A stretch of 64,000 nucleotides of DNA from Heracleum sosnowskyi (GCA_030848705.1 JAUIZM010000024.1:62001-126000), one strand, 5' to 3'; positions 46,463 through 59,660 are shown, counted from the stretch's first letter. Notes: generated from the letters alone by a model not told the origin. Made by a program: numbers and translations.

Positions 46463-48841
46463 ATGTAGAAATCAAACAGTATCAAGATCCCAGCTTTTGA
46501 TAAAGAGAACTACAGCATCTGTAAAAGAAAGATCTTGTTGTTTATCAAAGCTGCGAATCCACTAAACCCAGGTATACTCGAGAATGGTCCTTTCATACCA
46601 AGGAAGGAAATTGAAGCCACAACAGTAAATTGTGAAATCATTCCTGCATATTGGGTTCCCAAAGATCCCTCGGAAATTTTGGAACCTGAGAAGGAGAAAA
46701 TGGTGCTAGATGATCACTTGCAACTCATCTTGCTCGATTCTCTCACGTTGGATAAAGCCATGTGTGGAAGTGTGATAAGCTGCACATCAGCCAAGGAGAT
46801 GTGGATCAGGTTAGCTTTACTATGTGAAGGAAGTGAAGAAGTTAAGGGCAACCAAAGGCAAATACTGATATCTCAATTTGAGGCATTCATGGCCAAGCCT
46901 GGTGAAGACTTAACTTCCATGTTTGAAAGGTTCAGTAAGCTCTTAACTGAACTACAGATACATGGCAAGTACTATGACAGAAAAGAATTGAATGTCAAGT
47001 TCCTGCTTACACTGCCTGATCACCTTGAACACAAGACAACAGCCATACGAGAAGGAAGAGATCTCAACAATATAACCTTTGAGACACTTTATGGTATTCT
47101 GAAATCCTATGAACTTGAACTCTTTCAAAAGAGAGCCATACAAAGTGGAACAAGGAACAAGATGGCTAATATGTCAAGTGCCCTAGTAGCACATGTGCCA
47201 AGGATCACACAGCCAAGTGAAGTACTACAAATCACACAACCAACCCCTGCACAATCCTTGAAGATAGAAGAGGTGGTTGAAGATGATGAGAAAGTAGTAC
47301 TACAGCTCAAGGATGTGGAAGATGAAGACTTCTACACAATGGAGGAACTGGAAAGCATGGACAATCCAACTATGGCTTACATGGCCAAAAAGTTCAAGAA
47401 CTTCAGGTTCAGAAAGGATAGGTCATACAAGCCCCAAGGCCAAGCATCCAAGTTCAACAAGGGAAGTTCATCAAAGGCTGTTGTGGGGAGTTCAACCAAA
47501 GGAGGATACAAGACTGGATTTGTGGATAGGTCAAAATTCAAGTGTTACAACTGTGGTGAACCTGGTCATTTTACTACTGAATGCAAAAGACCCAAACAGG
47601 TTCAAAGATATGAGAAAGGAACTGGTGGATACTCTAAGAAGAATCAAGGTAGAGCCTATGTGGCTGAAGGAAAGTGTTGGGATGATTCTGATGATGAAGA
47701 AGAAGAAGAAGAAGAAGAAGAAGAAGAATATGTCAACCTAGCTCTCATGGCTAGCACTGATGAAGTAACATCAACATCTTCAAGTCAGGTACCTTCACTT
47801 GTTTTACTTGATATGTCTATTGATGAGCATAAGAAAACCATTAAAGACTTAAGTGTTGAAATGTTCAATGTCTACACTAGCTTATCTGCTGCTAATGAGG
47901 AAATCACTAGGCTAAGTAAGCTAAATGAAACACTACAGTCTGAAAATGAATCTCTTGTTCTTAAAACCAGTTCACTAGACTCTTTAGCTCAGGAGAATGC
48001 TAGATTTAAGAATGAATTAAAATGTGCTAAAGAGGTTGAAGAATTCCTGAGGAATGAGATTGCTGAAAATGAATTCAAAATTAAGGCTTATAGAAACTCA
48101 TCAAAGATAGTTCAGGATTACAATGATAAGCATACAGAAAATCAGTCAGTTGGTATAGGTTTTTCATATGGTAGAAGACCTGGAAAGGAAACTGTGATTC
48201 AAGATTGTTCTGGAAATGCTGCTGTCAAACCCACCATTCTCAAGAAGGTTAAAACTCCTATTTTCAAAGCTGCTGAAATTGAGTTTGATGAAGAAGCCAT
48301 GCTCATCAAACAAGAAATTCTTGATGAGGATGAAGGTGTTGACAGCACATCCAAGGATGGAAAGGATACTGTCACAATCCCCAAGACAGTACACTTACCA
48401 AGCAATCAGACAGTAAGTTCAAAAGATGATGTCACAATTGGCAAGACAGAATCTTCCAAAGATACTGTCAAGAATGTTTCCAAGATAGTAACTTTCAAAC
48501 CTTCTGTCAAGACAGTAGGAATAAAAGATACTGTCAAGGAAAGTTCGACAGCAACTTCTGAACATACTGTCAATCCAGTAACTCCCAAGTCTAAGAACAG
48601 GAATGGTAAGGTAGGTGTCAATAAAGGAAATGGATACACTAATGTTGGAGGTGCTTCTAGGAAACTATGCAATAACTGTGGATCTACACATCATTTAACA
48701 CATGTTTGTAAGAAACCAATTGAGGATAAGATCAATGCTACTGAACTCAATGGTAACTTACACAGAACCCCCCTTATGCATAGAACTATGAGTGTCTGTA
48801 ATAACATTGAATGTATGTCATGCAAAATCACTGCCATTTAG
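46463..48841 (+). pseudogene. Gag of element 2, first part
   Basis: The frame opens at ATG 46463 but codon 2 is TAG; it is then open to 48841 (about 790 codons). The N-terminal part reads IPAFDKENYS, NPLNPGILENGPFIP and the RNA-binding gag core (LISQFEAFMAKPGEDLTSMF). A CCHC knuckle (CYNCGEPGHFTTEC) is followed by an acidic run coded by a (GAA)n microsatellite at about 47693-47729, a coiled coil (47800-48110) and a second CCHC knuckle (CNNCGSTHHLTHVC). Two knuckles and a long C-terminal extension are typical of Sirevirus gag. DTVK-type phrases between 48330 and 48580 arise from the TGACAG/CTGTCA words. The stop at 48839-48841 falls at the junction with an inverted LTR fragment. Confidence 0.88.
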
Positions 48842-48845
48842 TTCG

Positions 48846-49754
48846 ACAAAATAAATGTTTTATTTATTTTGCAAAGTGTTGCTACAACCTCAAGAGAGAA
48901 TTCTTGAGCTTCGGTTTTTCTTCAAGACACTTGCTTGTCTTCGTTACATTTCTAGAGTGAATTAATAGTCTAAGTATAAAACTAATCCTATCACTGTCAA
49001 AACGGGTCTGTGAAGCTGCTGTCATTATCAAGTGGCAGCTTCTTACAAAGTGTCTACCCATGTGACTTTCCTAAATTGCTAACAATGTCAGATATACATT
49101 ACAAAGAAAGCAACCTAGATTCATTCTATTTCTAGCTAAAACATTTCAGTAAATAGAGACTTGACCTTGCTCTTGAATTGATTCGCTTTTGTTTGTAGTG
49201 CTTGAAGCTTCTGTCGTAGTCTTGCAGACTTGGTGCAGCTTAGGGATACTGCAACACGCCTGTTTCTTGAACATTGAAACTGTCACGGGGTTTGACTGAG
49301 AAAGATACCTAGAACAAGGATCTTTCTCGAGACAGTTACTTTTGCCGCAAAGCTTGCTGTCACAGGAATGTGCTTTTGGTGACAGTAAGAGTTCCCCGCA
49401 TAGTGTGCTGTCGAGGTTTCCAAACTTGCTGTCGAGGGCTAAAGTTGCTGTCGCGTAGTCTTCCGCCAATGTTGCTGTCAGAGTGAATATGCTGTCTTGA
49501 CTCGCAATATTCTGTCTTCTTGTAATCTTACTGTCAATGCTTATGACAGTAACCTTTATTCATGCTGTCATCTAATATGCATTTTTTGAGGCTTGAACAC
49601 AGAAAGTGAACTTCTTCCAAATTACACAATAAAAATAACATTGCATACTGATTACAAGAACATACTTTGGCTGTGACAGTATGTTCTACTTAATTAAAAA
49701 ATTAAGTCTATACAAAGTTAAGTTGTTCCTATGCTATCACCCATAAATCCCAAC
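48846..49754 (-). mobile_element. Inverted partial LTR of the element 2 family inside gag
   Basis: About 909 bp match the element 2 LTR in reverse orientation. The right end reaches almost to the LTR start (CATAAATCCCAAC, one base short of CCCAACA), but the left end lacks about the last 140 bp of the LTR, including the poly-C run. No target duplication is obvious. It separates the first part of gag from the rest (49755-50000). It is not simply a solo LTR because one terminus is missing. Confidence 0.85.
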
Positions 49755-50000
49755 TTACCTGTTCTCACTACTGAAAAATGCTCATACATGAACACTGTTG
49801 AGACTTCTGAGCCTGCTGGAAACAGCAAAAAGGCTTCATCCACTAAGAAAAGGACCAAGTCCAATTCCAAACCAAAGTGGGTGAAAAGAGAAGTCAAACA
49901 GGAGGTTATTGATGATGCTTGTGATTTTATGACTGGAAGAAACTCAGGAGACACTGAAACTGCAGGACCCAACAAGGATTGGGTACCATATTCAAATTAG
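49755..50000 (+). pseudogene. Gag of element 2, C-terminal remainder
   Basis: This is an open frame continuing gag beyond the inverted LTR, Lys-rich (KKASSTKKRTKSNSKPKWVK) and ending KDWVPYSN with a TAG at 49998-50000. The codons after the TAG continue in the same phase into pol. Gag and pol separated by a single in-frame stop is known for Sireviruses, so this stop may be natural rather than damage. Confidence 0.75.
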
Positions 50001-53000
50001 AAACATTTTGTTTTGCAGGGCAAGAAGAAAAATCAAGTCATGTGGATAATTGACAGTGGTTTCTCAAGACACATGACAAGTGATAAAGCCCTGCTATCAC
50101 ACTATGTAGAGAAAGCTGGCCCAATCATAACCTTTGGAGACAACAGCAAGGGTTACACAGTGGGATATGGTTGTCTGGAAATTGGAAATGTTTTCATTGA
50201 AGATATTGCTCTTGTGGATGGATTGAAGCACAATCTACTCAGTGTCAGCCAATTTAGTGACAGGGGATTTAAGGTTGATTTTGATATGATGATGTGCAAC
50301 ATCTATCACAAGAAGGATGGAAGCCTCTCTTTAAAAGGGGTCAGAAAAGGAAGCTTGTTTGTTGCTGACTTAAACTCAACAAAGAAGGATAAAGTTTACT
50401 GTTTTTACAGTAAAGCAAATTTTGGTGACAGTATGCTTTGGCACATGAAGCTCTCACACCTCAACTTCAAAACAATGAATATTTTGATGAAGAAGGAGTT
50501 AGTGAGAGGTTTGCCCCAACAGGAATTCTGTCAAGAAGGACTGTGTGAAGATTGTCAAATGGGCAAACTAAGGAGAGCAGTGCACAAATCCTAGCAAATG
50601 AACACCAACATAGAAGCACTCAAGTTGATTCACATGGATCTTTTTGGACCAGTCAATGTACCATCTATGGCCAGAAAGAGATATGCCTTAGTAATGGTGG
50701 ATGATTACTCAAGGTACACTTGGGTGAAATTTCTTGAATCCAAAGATGAAGCTGCTCAAGTGATTATTGATCAAGTCAGAGTTCTTGATAGAACTCCAAA
50801 CTCAAAAGTCCAAATCTTGAGGAGTGACAATGGTACAGAATTCAGAAATGCCACACTTGGAAATTTCTGTAAATATGAAAGAATTGTACAACAATTCTCT
50901 GCTGCAAGGACTCCACAGCAGAATGGAGTTTTAGAAAGAAAGAACATGAATCTCATTGAAGCAGCTAGAACTATGTTGCATGATGCTAAAATGCCAACAT
51001 ATTTCTGGGCTGAAGCTATCAACACAGCTTGTTATACTCAAAACAGAACCATGATTAACAAAACTCATGCAAGTACACCTTACTGTCTGCTAACTGGAAA
51101 GAAACCTACTGTCAAATACTTTCATGTGTTTGGAAGCAAATGCTTTATGATGAAGGATAACCATGAGAAGAAAGGAAAATTTGACACCAAGGCATTTGAA
51201 GGACTATTCATGGGTTACAGCACAGAAAGGACTGCCTACAGAGTTTATGTTATGGAACACAGTATTATTGAAGAAAGTGTTAATGCCACATTTGATGAAA
51301 CCAAGTTTCCAGGACTGCATGAAGAAGGAAAAATGCAGACATTCAGATTTGAGAATCAAGGATACTTGGAAGCTGAGGAAATTGTTAATGAAGAACCTAG
51401 CTTCACTCAAATTGTTGAAGTTGACAAAGATACTGTCAATACCATTACTGTCAACCAAACTCCAGCTCAATCACAAACCATAACTTCTAACATTCACAAC
51501 AGTGATGACTCTGGAGACAATGAAGAGCATGGTGAAGACAATGGAATTGGTGAGCATTCAACTCAACAAAATGAAGCAACTGTTCATGTACAATCAAGTA
51601 GCTTGCCCAGAATCACCAAGTGGAACAAGGATCACACAAATGACCTTATCATTGGTGACCCTAATTCTGGAGTGAGGACAAGGAACAAAGTCTCTGCTGA
51701 CATCATGTTTTCATGCTTCCCGTCTCAATTGGAACCCAAGACAACTGATGAAGCATTGTTGGATTCTGACTGGGTGATATCCATGCAAGAAGAGCTAAAT
51801 CAGTTTGAAAGAAACAATGTATGGAAATTGGTTCCAAGACCTAAGGGAAAGTCAGTCATTGAGACCAAATGGGTTTTCAGAAACAAGCTTGATGAAAATG
51901 GATCAGTGACAAGAAACAAAGCAAGGCTAGTGGCTAAAGGTTACTGTCAACAGGAAGGAATAGATTATGATGAGACATTTGCACCTGTTGCAAGACTTGA
52001 AACTATAAGAATCTTTCTAGCCTATGCTACACACTGCAACTTCAAAGTATTTCAGATGGATGTCAAAAGTGCCTTTCTAAATGGAGAATTGGAAGAAGAA
52101 GTGTATGTTGAACAGCAACCAGGGTTTGAGGATGCTGAAATGTATGATTTTGTGTAAAAACTCTTCAAGGCTTTGTATGGACTAAAGCAAGCACCCAGGG
52201 CCTGGTATGAAACACTTTCCACCTTTCTTTTGGAAAATCAGTTTACTATAGGAGTTGTGGACAAGACACTTTTCTACAAATATCATGGCAAGGACATCAT
52301 TCTGGTACAAATCTATGTGGATGACATCATTTTTGGTTCTACAAATGAGAAGCTATGTGAGAAGTTTTCCTCTCTCATGAGTAACAAATATGAGATGAGT
52401 ATGATGGGAGAATTTTCATTCTTTCTGGGATTACAAATTCTTCAACTACCTGATGGAATCTTCATTTGTCAAGCTAAATACATCAAGGAACTTCTCAAAA
52501 AGTTCAACTTGGAAGATTCATCACCTGCAAAGACACCAATGTCCACATCAACTAGTCTGGATCTTGACCCTAAAGGAAAGAAAGTTGCCTCAAGCACCTA
52601 TAGAGGCATGGTAGGATCTCTCCTATACCTAACTGCTAGCAGACCTGACATCATGTTTGCTACATGTCTCTGTGCAAGGTTTCAAAGTGATCCAAAGGAA
52701 TCACACTTAGTAGCCATCAAGAGAATCTTTAGATACTTAAAAGGCACTCCTAACCTAGGCCTTTGGTATCCTAAGAACACAGGATTTGATCTAATTGGCT
52801 ACTCAGACTCAGACTATGCTGGATGCAAGATTGTCAGAAAGAGTACTACTGGTAGCTGTCAATTTCTTGGTGGAAGATTGGTCTCATGGTTTAGCAAGAA
52901 GCAGCATTCAGTTTCTACCTCAACTGCAGAAGCTGAATATATTGCTGCAGGCAGTTGCTGTGCACAAATTCTATGGATGAAGAATCAACTTCTAGATTAT

Positions 53001-53261
53001 GGTCTAGTGTTAAGAGACATTCCTATTTACTGTGACAACACTAGTGCCATAGCTATTTCAGACAATCCAGTTCAACACTCTAGGACAAAGCACATTGATA
53101 TAAGACATCACTTTATCAGAGAGCATGTTGAACAAGGAACTGTGAAGCTGATCTATGTCCCAACTGACAAGCAACTTGCTGACATCTTCACTAAGCCATT
53201 GGATGAAGCAACCTTCAACAGGTTGGTAAGTGAATTGGGAATGCTGAATCTGGTATGTTGA
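50001..53261 (+). pseudogene. Pol of element 2 (protease, integrase, RT, RNase H), two stops
   Basis: One frame carries the protease motif (IDSGFSRHMTSD), GAG-pre-integrase (LWHMKLSHLN), integrase with HMDLFGP, RSDNGTEF and VLERKN, reverse transcriptase with IETKWVFRNK, KARLVAKGYCQQEG, MDVKSAFLNG and YVDDIIFG, and RNase H with SDSDYAGCKIVRKSTTG, STAEAEYIAAGSC and KHIDIRHHFIREH. TAG at 50592-50594 (between GAG-pre-integrase and integrase) and TAA at 52155-52157 (inside RT) interrupt it; otherwise the catalytic residues are kept. RT resembles element 1 closely, so both belong to one lineage. Confidence 0.92.
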
Positions 53262-53662
53262 TTTACTAAGGTTTCTAAATTTTCAATTTTTTTTGAAGCT
53301 CATGACAGCACCTTCAAACCTGCTGTCAAGAGAAGTTACTGTCTACTTGGTCTATGTCTGTTATGTGACAGCATGTTTTGATTTGACTATTCATGTCTGT
53401 ATTTTGTGCCAGTCTCATACTTTTAGACCCTGTATGACATTAATGTGGGTATTTGCTTAGTTTGAGAGATAAATATCTGTTCCATTGGACTTTCACACCT
53501 TTTTGCATTAATCTGTAGGATTAAAGGACACGGCCATTAATTACTTTTGTGGTAGTTGTATGGGTACTCTAACTGTTGACCATTAGACTTTAATCCTTAG
53601 ACGGTTTTGCCTATAAATTAACCTTAGGTTTCACCAGTCTGCTCTCAGTTTTAAAGTACATC

Positions 53663-53923
53663 ATGGAAAACAAAGTAGGAATAGAGTACAGGCCTAAAAT
53701 CTAGTGTGATTCTCCCCATCGCAAAGAAGTAGAAGTTCTGTTTGATGAACTTGAAGACTTGCTTCATGAGGAAAATGAACAGTCTCAAGCCAATCAAGCA
53801 CAGGAAGAATCCAAATGGAAGATTCAGGAGGAAGAACTTCAGGCACTTCTCAAAGAAGAAGGCTGCAGTGAAGAGAAGATTAAGAAAGAAGTCTTAGAAT
53901 TAGTTAATAAAATCAAAGAATGA
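53663..53923 (+). pseudogene. Small coiled-coil ORF between pol and env-like region
   Basis: The frame starts at ATG 53663 (MENKVGIEYRPK), meets a TAG at 53702-53704 and is then open to a TGA at 53921-53923. The 72 codons after the TAG are very rich in Glu and Lys with a heptad pattern (KEVEVLFDELEDLLHEE, then KEEGCSEEKIKKEVLELV). A TATA-like CTATAAATTAACC lies just upstream (about 53611). I do not recognise the family and see no counterpart in element 1. It might be a small element-specific protein. Confidence 0.45.
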
Positions 53924-54589
53924 TGTAATCAATGTTATGATTGAATGATTTTATTAATAAGAATAAGGTTTTTTTTGCCTTTGTGTTTTTGAGTATTTTT
54001 TTTTGTCTGTGTTAACTGGATAGTATCTGTGCTCAAAAGACTAAATTGCTAAATCCATACTCTGTTAATTTTAGGTTAAGTATATGAATAAAGCATTCTG
54101 GTAAGTTCATGACAGAAACAATTTCCCATCTAAGTTACTGTCATTAAGAAGGATACTGTCTTGTGTTTCTTGACAGCAACCTTCTTGACAGCAGGGAAAG
54201 ACTTTCTGTCAAGACTTGTAAAGGATACTGTCATTCAAATGCTTAACGGTGACAGCATGTGTTTGCGCAATAGTTGCTGTCGCGCAAAACCTACTGTCAC
54301 CACCGCTTATTATTGACAGATTATTTCTAGCGCACAGGTTACTGTCAACAATAGTGGACCGTTGTAATTGGATATTCATCCCACGTTTGACAGTGAATAA
54401 CGGGCAGTAACTCACGTGTTGAATGAGTGGGTTAAGACACGTCATTTAATTCCACTTTTTGTGCAAACGCTTGAGATACCCCTTTTATTCCCCAGTTACT
54501 CAGACATATCATTCTCATCAAACTCAAGGCAAAATACTTTTCTTCAAACAAAAAGCTACTTTCTTACTTTCTTACTTTCTTGAATCTCC
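53924..54589 (+). other. Non-coding spacer of element 2, motif-dense
   Basis: No frame is supportable. From 54110 to 54420 the spacer holds more than ten TGACAG/CTGTCA words on both strands, the densest run in the element, directly upstream of the env-like start. This could be a regulatory region. Confidence 0.6.
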
Positions 54590-57500
54590 ATGGCCCCCAA
54601 ACAGACTCTCTCTCAAACAAACTTTGTTGGCATCTTTTCCCCAAATGATGTTGGTGAAGGTTTCAAAGGCTAGTGTTTTTCATGAACAAGTCCTATCTTG
54701 GTTCTGCCATTACCTCAACACCCATTCTCGACTTAGACAGACTTGAGGCTTTTTGGCAAACTTTTGTTGCTCAAATAGAGGGTGAAAACCCAGTTATTCA
54801 ATTCACACTCAATAGGCAACAATACATTCTCACAGCTGAGGTCATCAACACTGCTCTTGGAATTACACTTCAAGCAGGCCAAAACTTTGCTCAACTTGCT
54901 AATGATGACACTCTCAAGAAGCTCTTCTTGAAGATTGGGTATGCAGGCCCTATTCTCGAAGAGGGAACAACCAAATGGTATCCGTCTGGTGAAATGGATA
55001 GGAAGTATCTGAGAAAGGAGTAGAGTATGATATTTGATGTCATGGTCAAGGTGTTCTCTACCAAGTCCACAGGCTGGAATGGAATACCCTCCTACATCAA
55101 GAAACTGACACATTCTCTTGTCCATGGATACAAGGTGAATGTTGGAGCTCTCCTCATGGCACACCTCAGGGCTGCCATAGGTAAGAATGTATCAATCTAC
55201 CCTCGCTTTCTTATGTTGTGCATCAATTCCTTTTGTGATTTTAATAATGCTGCCCCACGTTTAGAGGCTTGCTCTGTCTTGAAAAAGAACACACGCACTA
55301 TTATCATCACAGAATCTCAATGCACATATTCCACTTTGTTTCACTCAGCACATGGTTAATCAAGTGACCAACCTTGATTCTCCATTACCTTCTGGTTATG
55401 AATCTTTCACTCTTGCGAATGAAACTGAATTACACCCAAAATTCAGTTAACCCACATTCCACACCATACACTCAGCCTAGGCCCTCTAGACTTCCCAAAG
55501 CCAAAGAGAAGCCTTGCAAGAATCCAGAAAACGACCCTTAGAAGATGGTGTTGGTGGTACCTCTGTTAGTCAAGAGGGAGACACTGCACCTAGTGTAGCA
55601 AATAAGGAAGGTAGTCAAACAGAACCCCCAGTGGTTTCCCCTGAGCCTAAGAAGAAGAGAGCTAGGAGGACCAAAACCACTGTTAGCCAAGCTGCAGTTT
55701 CTCAACAAACTGTGGTTACTGAAAGGGATTCAAACACCTCCCTAGATGTGCCTTCTCAACAAGGTGCATCTATTGAAATTGGCATGTCTCCCAAGGCACC
55801 CTGTACAAAGTCTGCACAAACTCATGGTTCACAACCTGAGGAACCCCCACTTGAAGAAACACACAGTGAGTTAGGGCAAAATGAGGATATCTCTATTCCT
55901 ATTGATGGTTCACATGTTTCTCCTGTGAATCAGCCCCCACTCTCTGCTACACTTTCACCTTCTTCCTTCCCTATATATTCTTTTGTTTCTTCTCCACAAC
56001 CTAGAGAAGGGGACAGTCCCAACCCTTCAGGTTTTGATCATCCATCTCCAATCATGGATGAGCCCCCATCTAGTGGTCCACAAGAACCCATTTCTCAAAG
56101 TGAAATGGATACCACTCCTCCAAACACTGAGCAAGGGCAAAGTGGTATTTTGTCAGAAAATGAAACAGCGAACACTTTGTCTGAACTCCAAGGAGCATCT
56201 TACCTTCGGGGAGATGCTGTCACAGCCTCTGTTGCTGTCAAAGACACTGGAAATGTTGCTGTCTTGGACACAGCTGCTGTCATGAGTGGAGCGAAAGCTA
56301 CTATCAACGCAGAACCTATTGTCACTCCACATCCCAAAGATGTTGTCATGACAAAACCTGCTGTCCACACCCCAGCTGACAGTAACATTCCTGCCAAAGA
56401 TGTTGTCCAGTCCTCTCAGCCAGATTTTGATGCTGTAATCATTGAGGATGCCTCTGATGATGATCTACCTCTTGTCAAACTCTTGAAGGTACATTCTAAA
56501 TCTTCTACTTCTATGCATGATAGTACTGCTCATACCCATGCATCTAGGTTGAGTGAGGGTGTGCAAAAGAAAAGAGAGATAAAAGAACAGAGAGGTGAGC
56601 ATAAAAATGAGAGGCAGCCAAATGAGCTGGCAAAAGGAGAGGGACTTGAGCATGTCCAAAGAGATCTTGAGGGAGCCCACACTATTCAGGCATTAGGCCT
56701 TGAGAGTCAATCAGTGAGGAGTGATGAGATCACTCAAAAACACCCTGAGAGTGTGAGAACCCCCATAGCCTCCAAGCCTCTTTCTTTTCCTTCCCCTCCA
56801 AGAAGGTTAAGGATTGGTGGCCCCCTCTGCAAATTTTGGTAACAGGATTGAAGCTCTGGAAGGACAGTGTGCTACTTTGAACTCCAAACTGGACTCTCTC
56901 TCTCAACTGGTGGTTGATGGTTTTGCTGCTACTCATCTCTCTATCCAGTTCCTTACTGACCTAGTAGCTGCCAACTCAACTAAGGGGGAGAAGGTAGCAA
57001 GATCAGAATCCTTATCTATTCAGGAATCAGGTGGAACTCAGGGGGAGCCAGTAGCTGTGAAGACCAAAGGGGGAGCAAAACAAGTTTCTGGAGTTAAGAG
57101 GAAAGCAATGACAAAGGGGGAGCAAGTCAAACCAAGCAGTGAACAATCACAGGATAAAACTGAAGATCTTGTTGAAGTTGAATTGGATGGTGAAAAGGTG
57201 TTAATGTCCAAGGCAACTCAAGGTGCAATGCAAAGAAGATCTGCATCTAAACACCCAATTCTACCTCCTGTGTCAATTAGAGAACCAACTTCAGCAACTC
57301 AAGAAACTGCTCTACAGAAAAGATGGAGAGAAATGGAGGAACAAAACAAGCTTGGGAAAGGTAAAGGGAAACTGCCTGAATCCATCCAGAAGGGAAATAT
57401 TTGGTCCAATGGTGCTGAGTATGATCAAGAAGAAGCCAATATTATGATGGTGGATTACAGAGAGAGCACATTACACAATCATGACACTGAATTTAGCAGT

Positions 57501-59660
57501 CTGGTGGAAGAAGCAATGAATGCACCAAGCAACAGTCCAACCAACACCTCAAAACTGTTAAAGGATCAAATCATCAGTGTCAGTGTAATGGTGAATGATG
57601 AGAAAAGATGGGCTGTAAGTATCTATTTCACTTCTAGCTTATCCTATTTCATCACAATGAAACTATTGCAGAGTCTGCCAGCAAAGGTGTTGTGTGCTAT
57701 GAAGGGAAAGATCAAGGCAACTCAAACACCATTCAATGAATCATTGAATATGCAAATCTAGAACATGATCACACAGAAGCTACCTGAAGTCTACACAAAT
57801 CCACCATGTGTTTTCTACAGATCTAATGCAAAGGATGGCACAAGGAGGAACAACTACATGAATTTGATCAGTCCATCCAGGATGCAAACTGAGTCAATTC
57901 TGAAAGTGCTGAATGGAATACTCAGCTCAAATGCCAATCCAGGAAGAGTCCATGATGTCCAAGAGATTTAAAAAATACTGGTGTTGAGAGACAAGGCACT
58001 AGGAGCTAGAGTGAAGGAGCTAATCACTAGAGCCAAAGCCAAAAGAGCAGATCAAGGTGGAAGCTGTCTCTATGATATTCCTATTCATGATGATGATGAG
58101 ATTGGAGGTGGTGAAGCTTCTGGAAATGCAGGTAATGTTGGTGGAAGTAATTCTGGGAATACTGGTATTCAATCTCAGAATGAAGGCAATGAAGAAACTC
58201 CTAGTCAAGAAAAGAAAGATGCTGGTGCAACAGATGAAAAGGAGACAAGAATACTGGAAGCTTTGGAGGCAAGCATTCTTAGATGTGCTATTGACTGCAT
58301 AAATGTAGAAAAAAATGCTGTCACCAAAGGTACTGTCGACAAGGAAACTGTCAAAGAAGATGATGTCATGGAAGATACTGTCGACAAAGGTACTGTCAAG
58401 GAAGGTTCTGTCAAGGAAGGTTCTGTCAAGGATGAAGCCAAAGCTACTGTCAAGCCCAAAAGACTGAAAGCTAAAGCAAAGGCCTGGTTTTCTAGACAGA
58501 AACCTTCAGGAAAGCACAAGTACTCAGGAAAGGAAAAGGCCACTGGACTTGGCAGAAAGCTTAGGATGCCAATTCAATCAATACCTCCTAACAGTCTTAA
58601 GGTTCAACAGATGCAATCTAAAGAAATTAAGAGTGTTGAGGTTAAGCTGGATGCTAATCAAGAGGTCTCTGAGTACATTCTATGGTGGGAAGAATCAAGA
58701 TCTGCCAAGGTTGATAAGGACTTCTATCTGGTAGCCACATCAACCAAGAGTAGCATGACAACCATAGATAAAAGGAGAATTGACTTCTTCTACTTGGAAA
58801 GAATGGTAGAGTTGCTGGAGAGCTATGATAATGTTTCAGAGTCTGTCATGGAACATGTTCTAAAATATCAGGCAGATAGGGATGCTGAATTCTATCAGAA
58901 ATTTGGCTACAATTTTGCAGATTTTGATGATGCTGATATTCTAACTGATCTGCCAGCTTCTCCTATACCATATCACTGGTACTATGAGTTTGATGATTTA
59001 CCCACAGAAGGAAGGCAAACCCAACCAACTCATGAAGGGCAACCCAAGCCAAGCAAAAGACCTGAATCTTCTCAATATTCTCAATATTAGTCAGAACTTG
59101 ATAAGAAGGAAGCTGAACTCCTGGAAAGATGCAAGGCCTCCAACAAGGCAAAAAGTGAAGCTCCAAATTATCAAACATATATGCTGGAAAATCCCATAAG
59201 AGTCAAGTTCCTAAAAGAAGAAATCTATGTTTGCAGCTTGCACAAGCTAAAAACAACTATTCTGAAGGATTTACAGTATATGGTAGCTGGATCAATTCAT
59301 CCCTTGGAGCAGATTTGTTCTGATGAGATAGAGAAATTATTGGAAATGAGAAAGGGAGAAGATTCAAAGCTGGACAAGCAAAGGAGGATGACTCTCAATG
59401 CTTATCCTGGAAGTAGATTCAAGCTCATTCATGAAGATCTCCACTTCAGAACCTATCCATATGATCTAGAGCAATGGCTGAATCTCAGGGATGCTAGTTC
59501 TCTTCTCTCTCCTACTATCAAGAAGATCATTGAAGAAGTAGAGGATGCTGCAGTTACTGTTGCTGAAATTTCTCTTGTAGAAGGTCTAAGAGGCAGCTTG
59601 GTAGAAGCTCTCAAAAGAGAGGATGTAGCAAGACAGAAGAGGAAATCTCAAGCTAAGTAA
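54590..59660 (+). pseudogene. Env-like region of element 2, broken
   Basis: A start at ATG 54590 (MAPKQTLSQTNFVG) fits the MA start of the element 1 homologue; the frame then shifts near 54670. Conserved blocks follow (ILDLDRLEAFWQT, YILTAEVINTALG, YLRKE, then GWNGIPSYIKKL), with a TAG at 55021-55023 where element 1 has a Trp. Further frames at 55514-56842, 56814-57761, 57765-57971, 57981-59090 and 59181-59660 continue the region in shifted or interrupted phase. They encode a Pro/Ser-rich part, a Lys-rich part, a run of VDKGTVKEGSVKEG-type repeats (58310-58460) and a final helical part. It cannot give one protein. The N-terminal domain is shared with element 1, while the middle and tail have diverged strongly. 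Confidence 0.72.
56983..57122 (+). repeat. Four internal polypurine-like GGGGGAG motifs
   Basis: GGGGGAG occurs at about 56984, 57041, 57069 and 57116 within 140 bp of the env-like region and again in the true polypurine tract. Repeated polypurine-tract copies upstream of the 3' LTR are a known Sirevirus feature. Confidence 0.75.
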
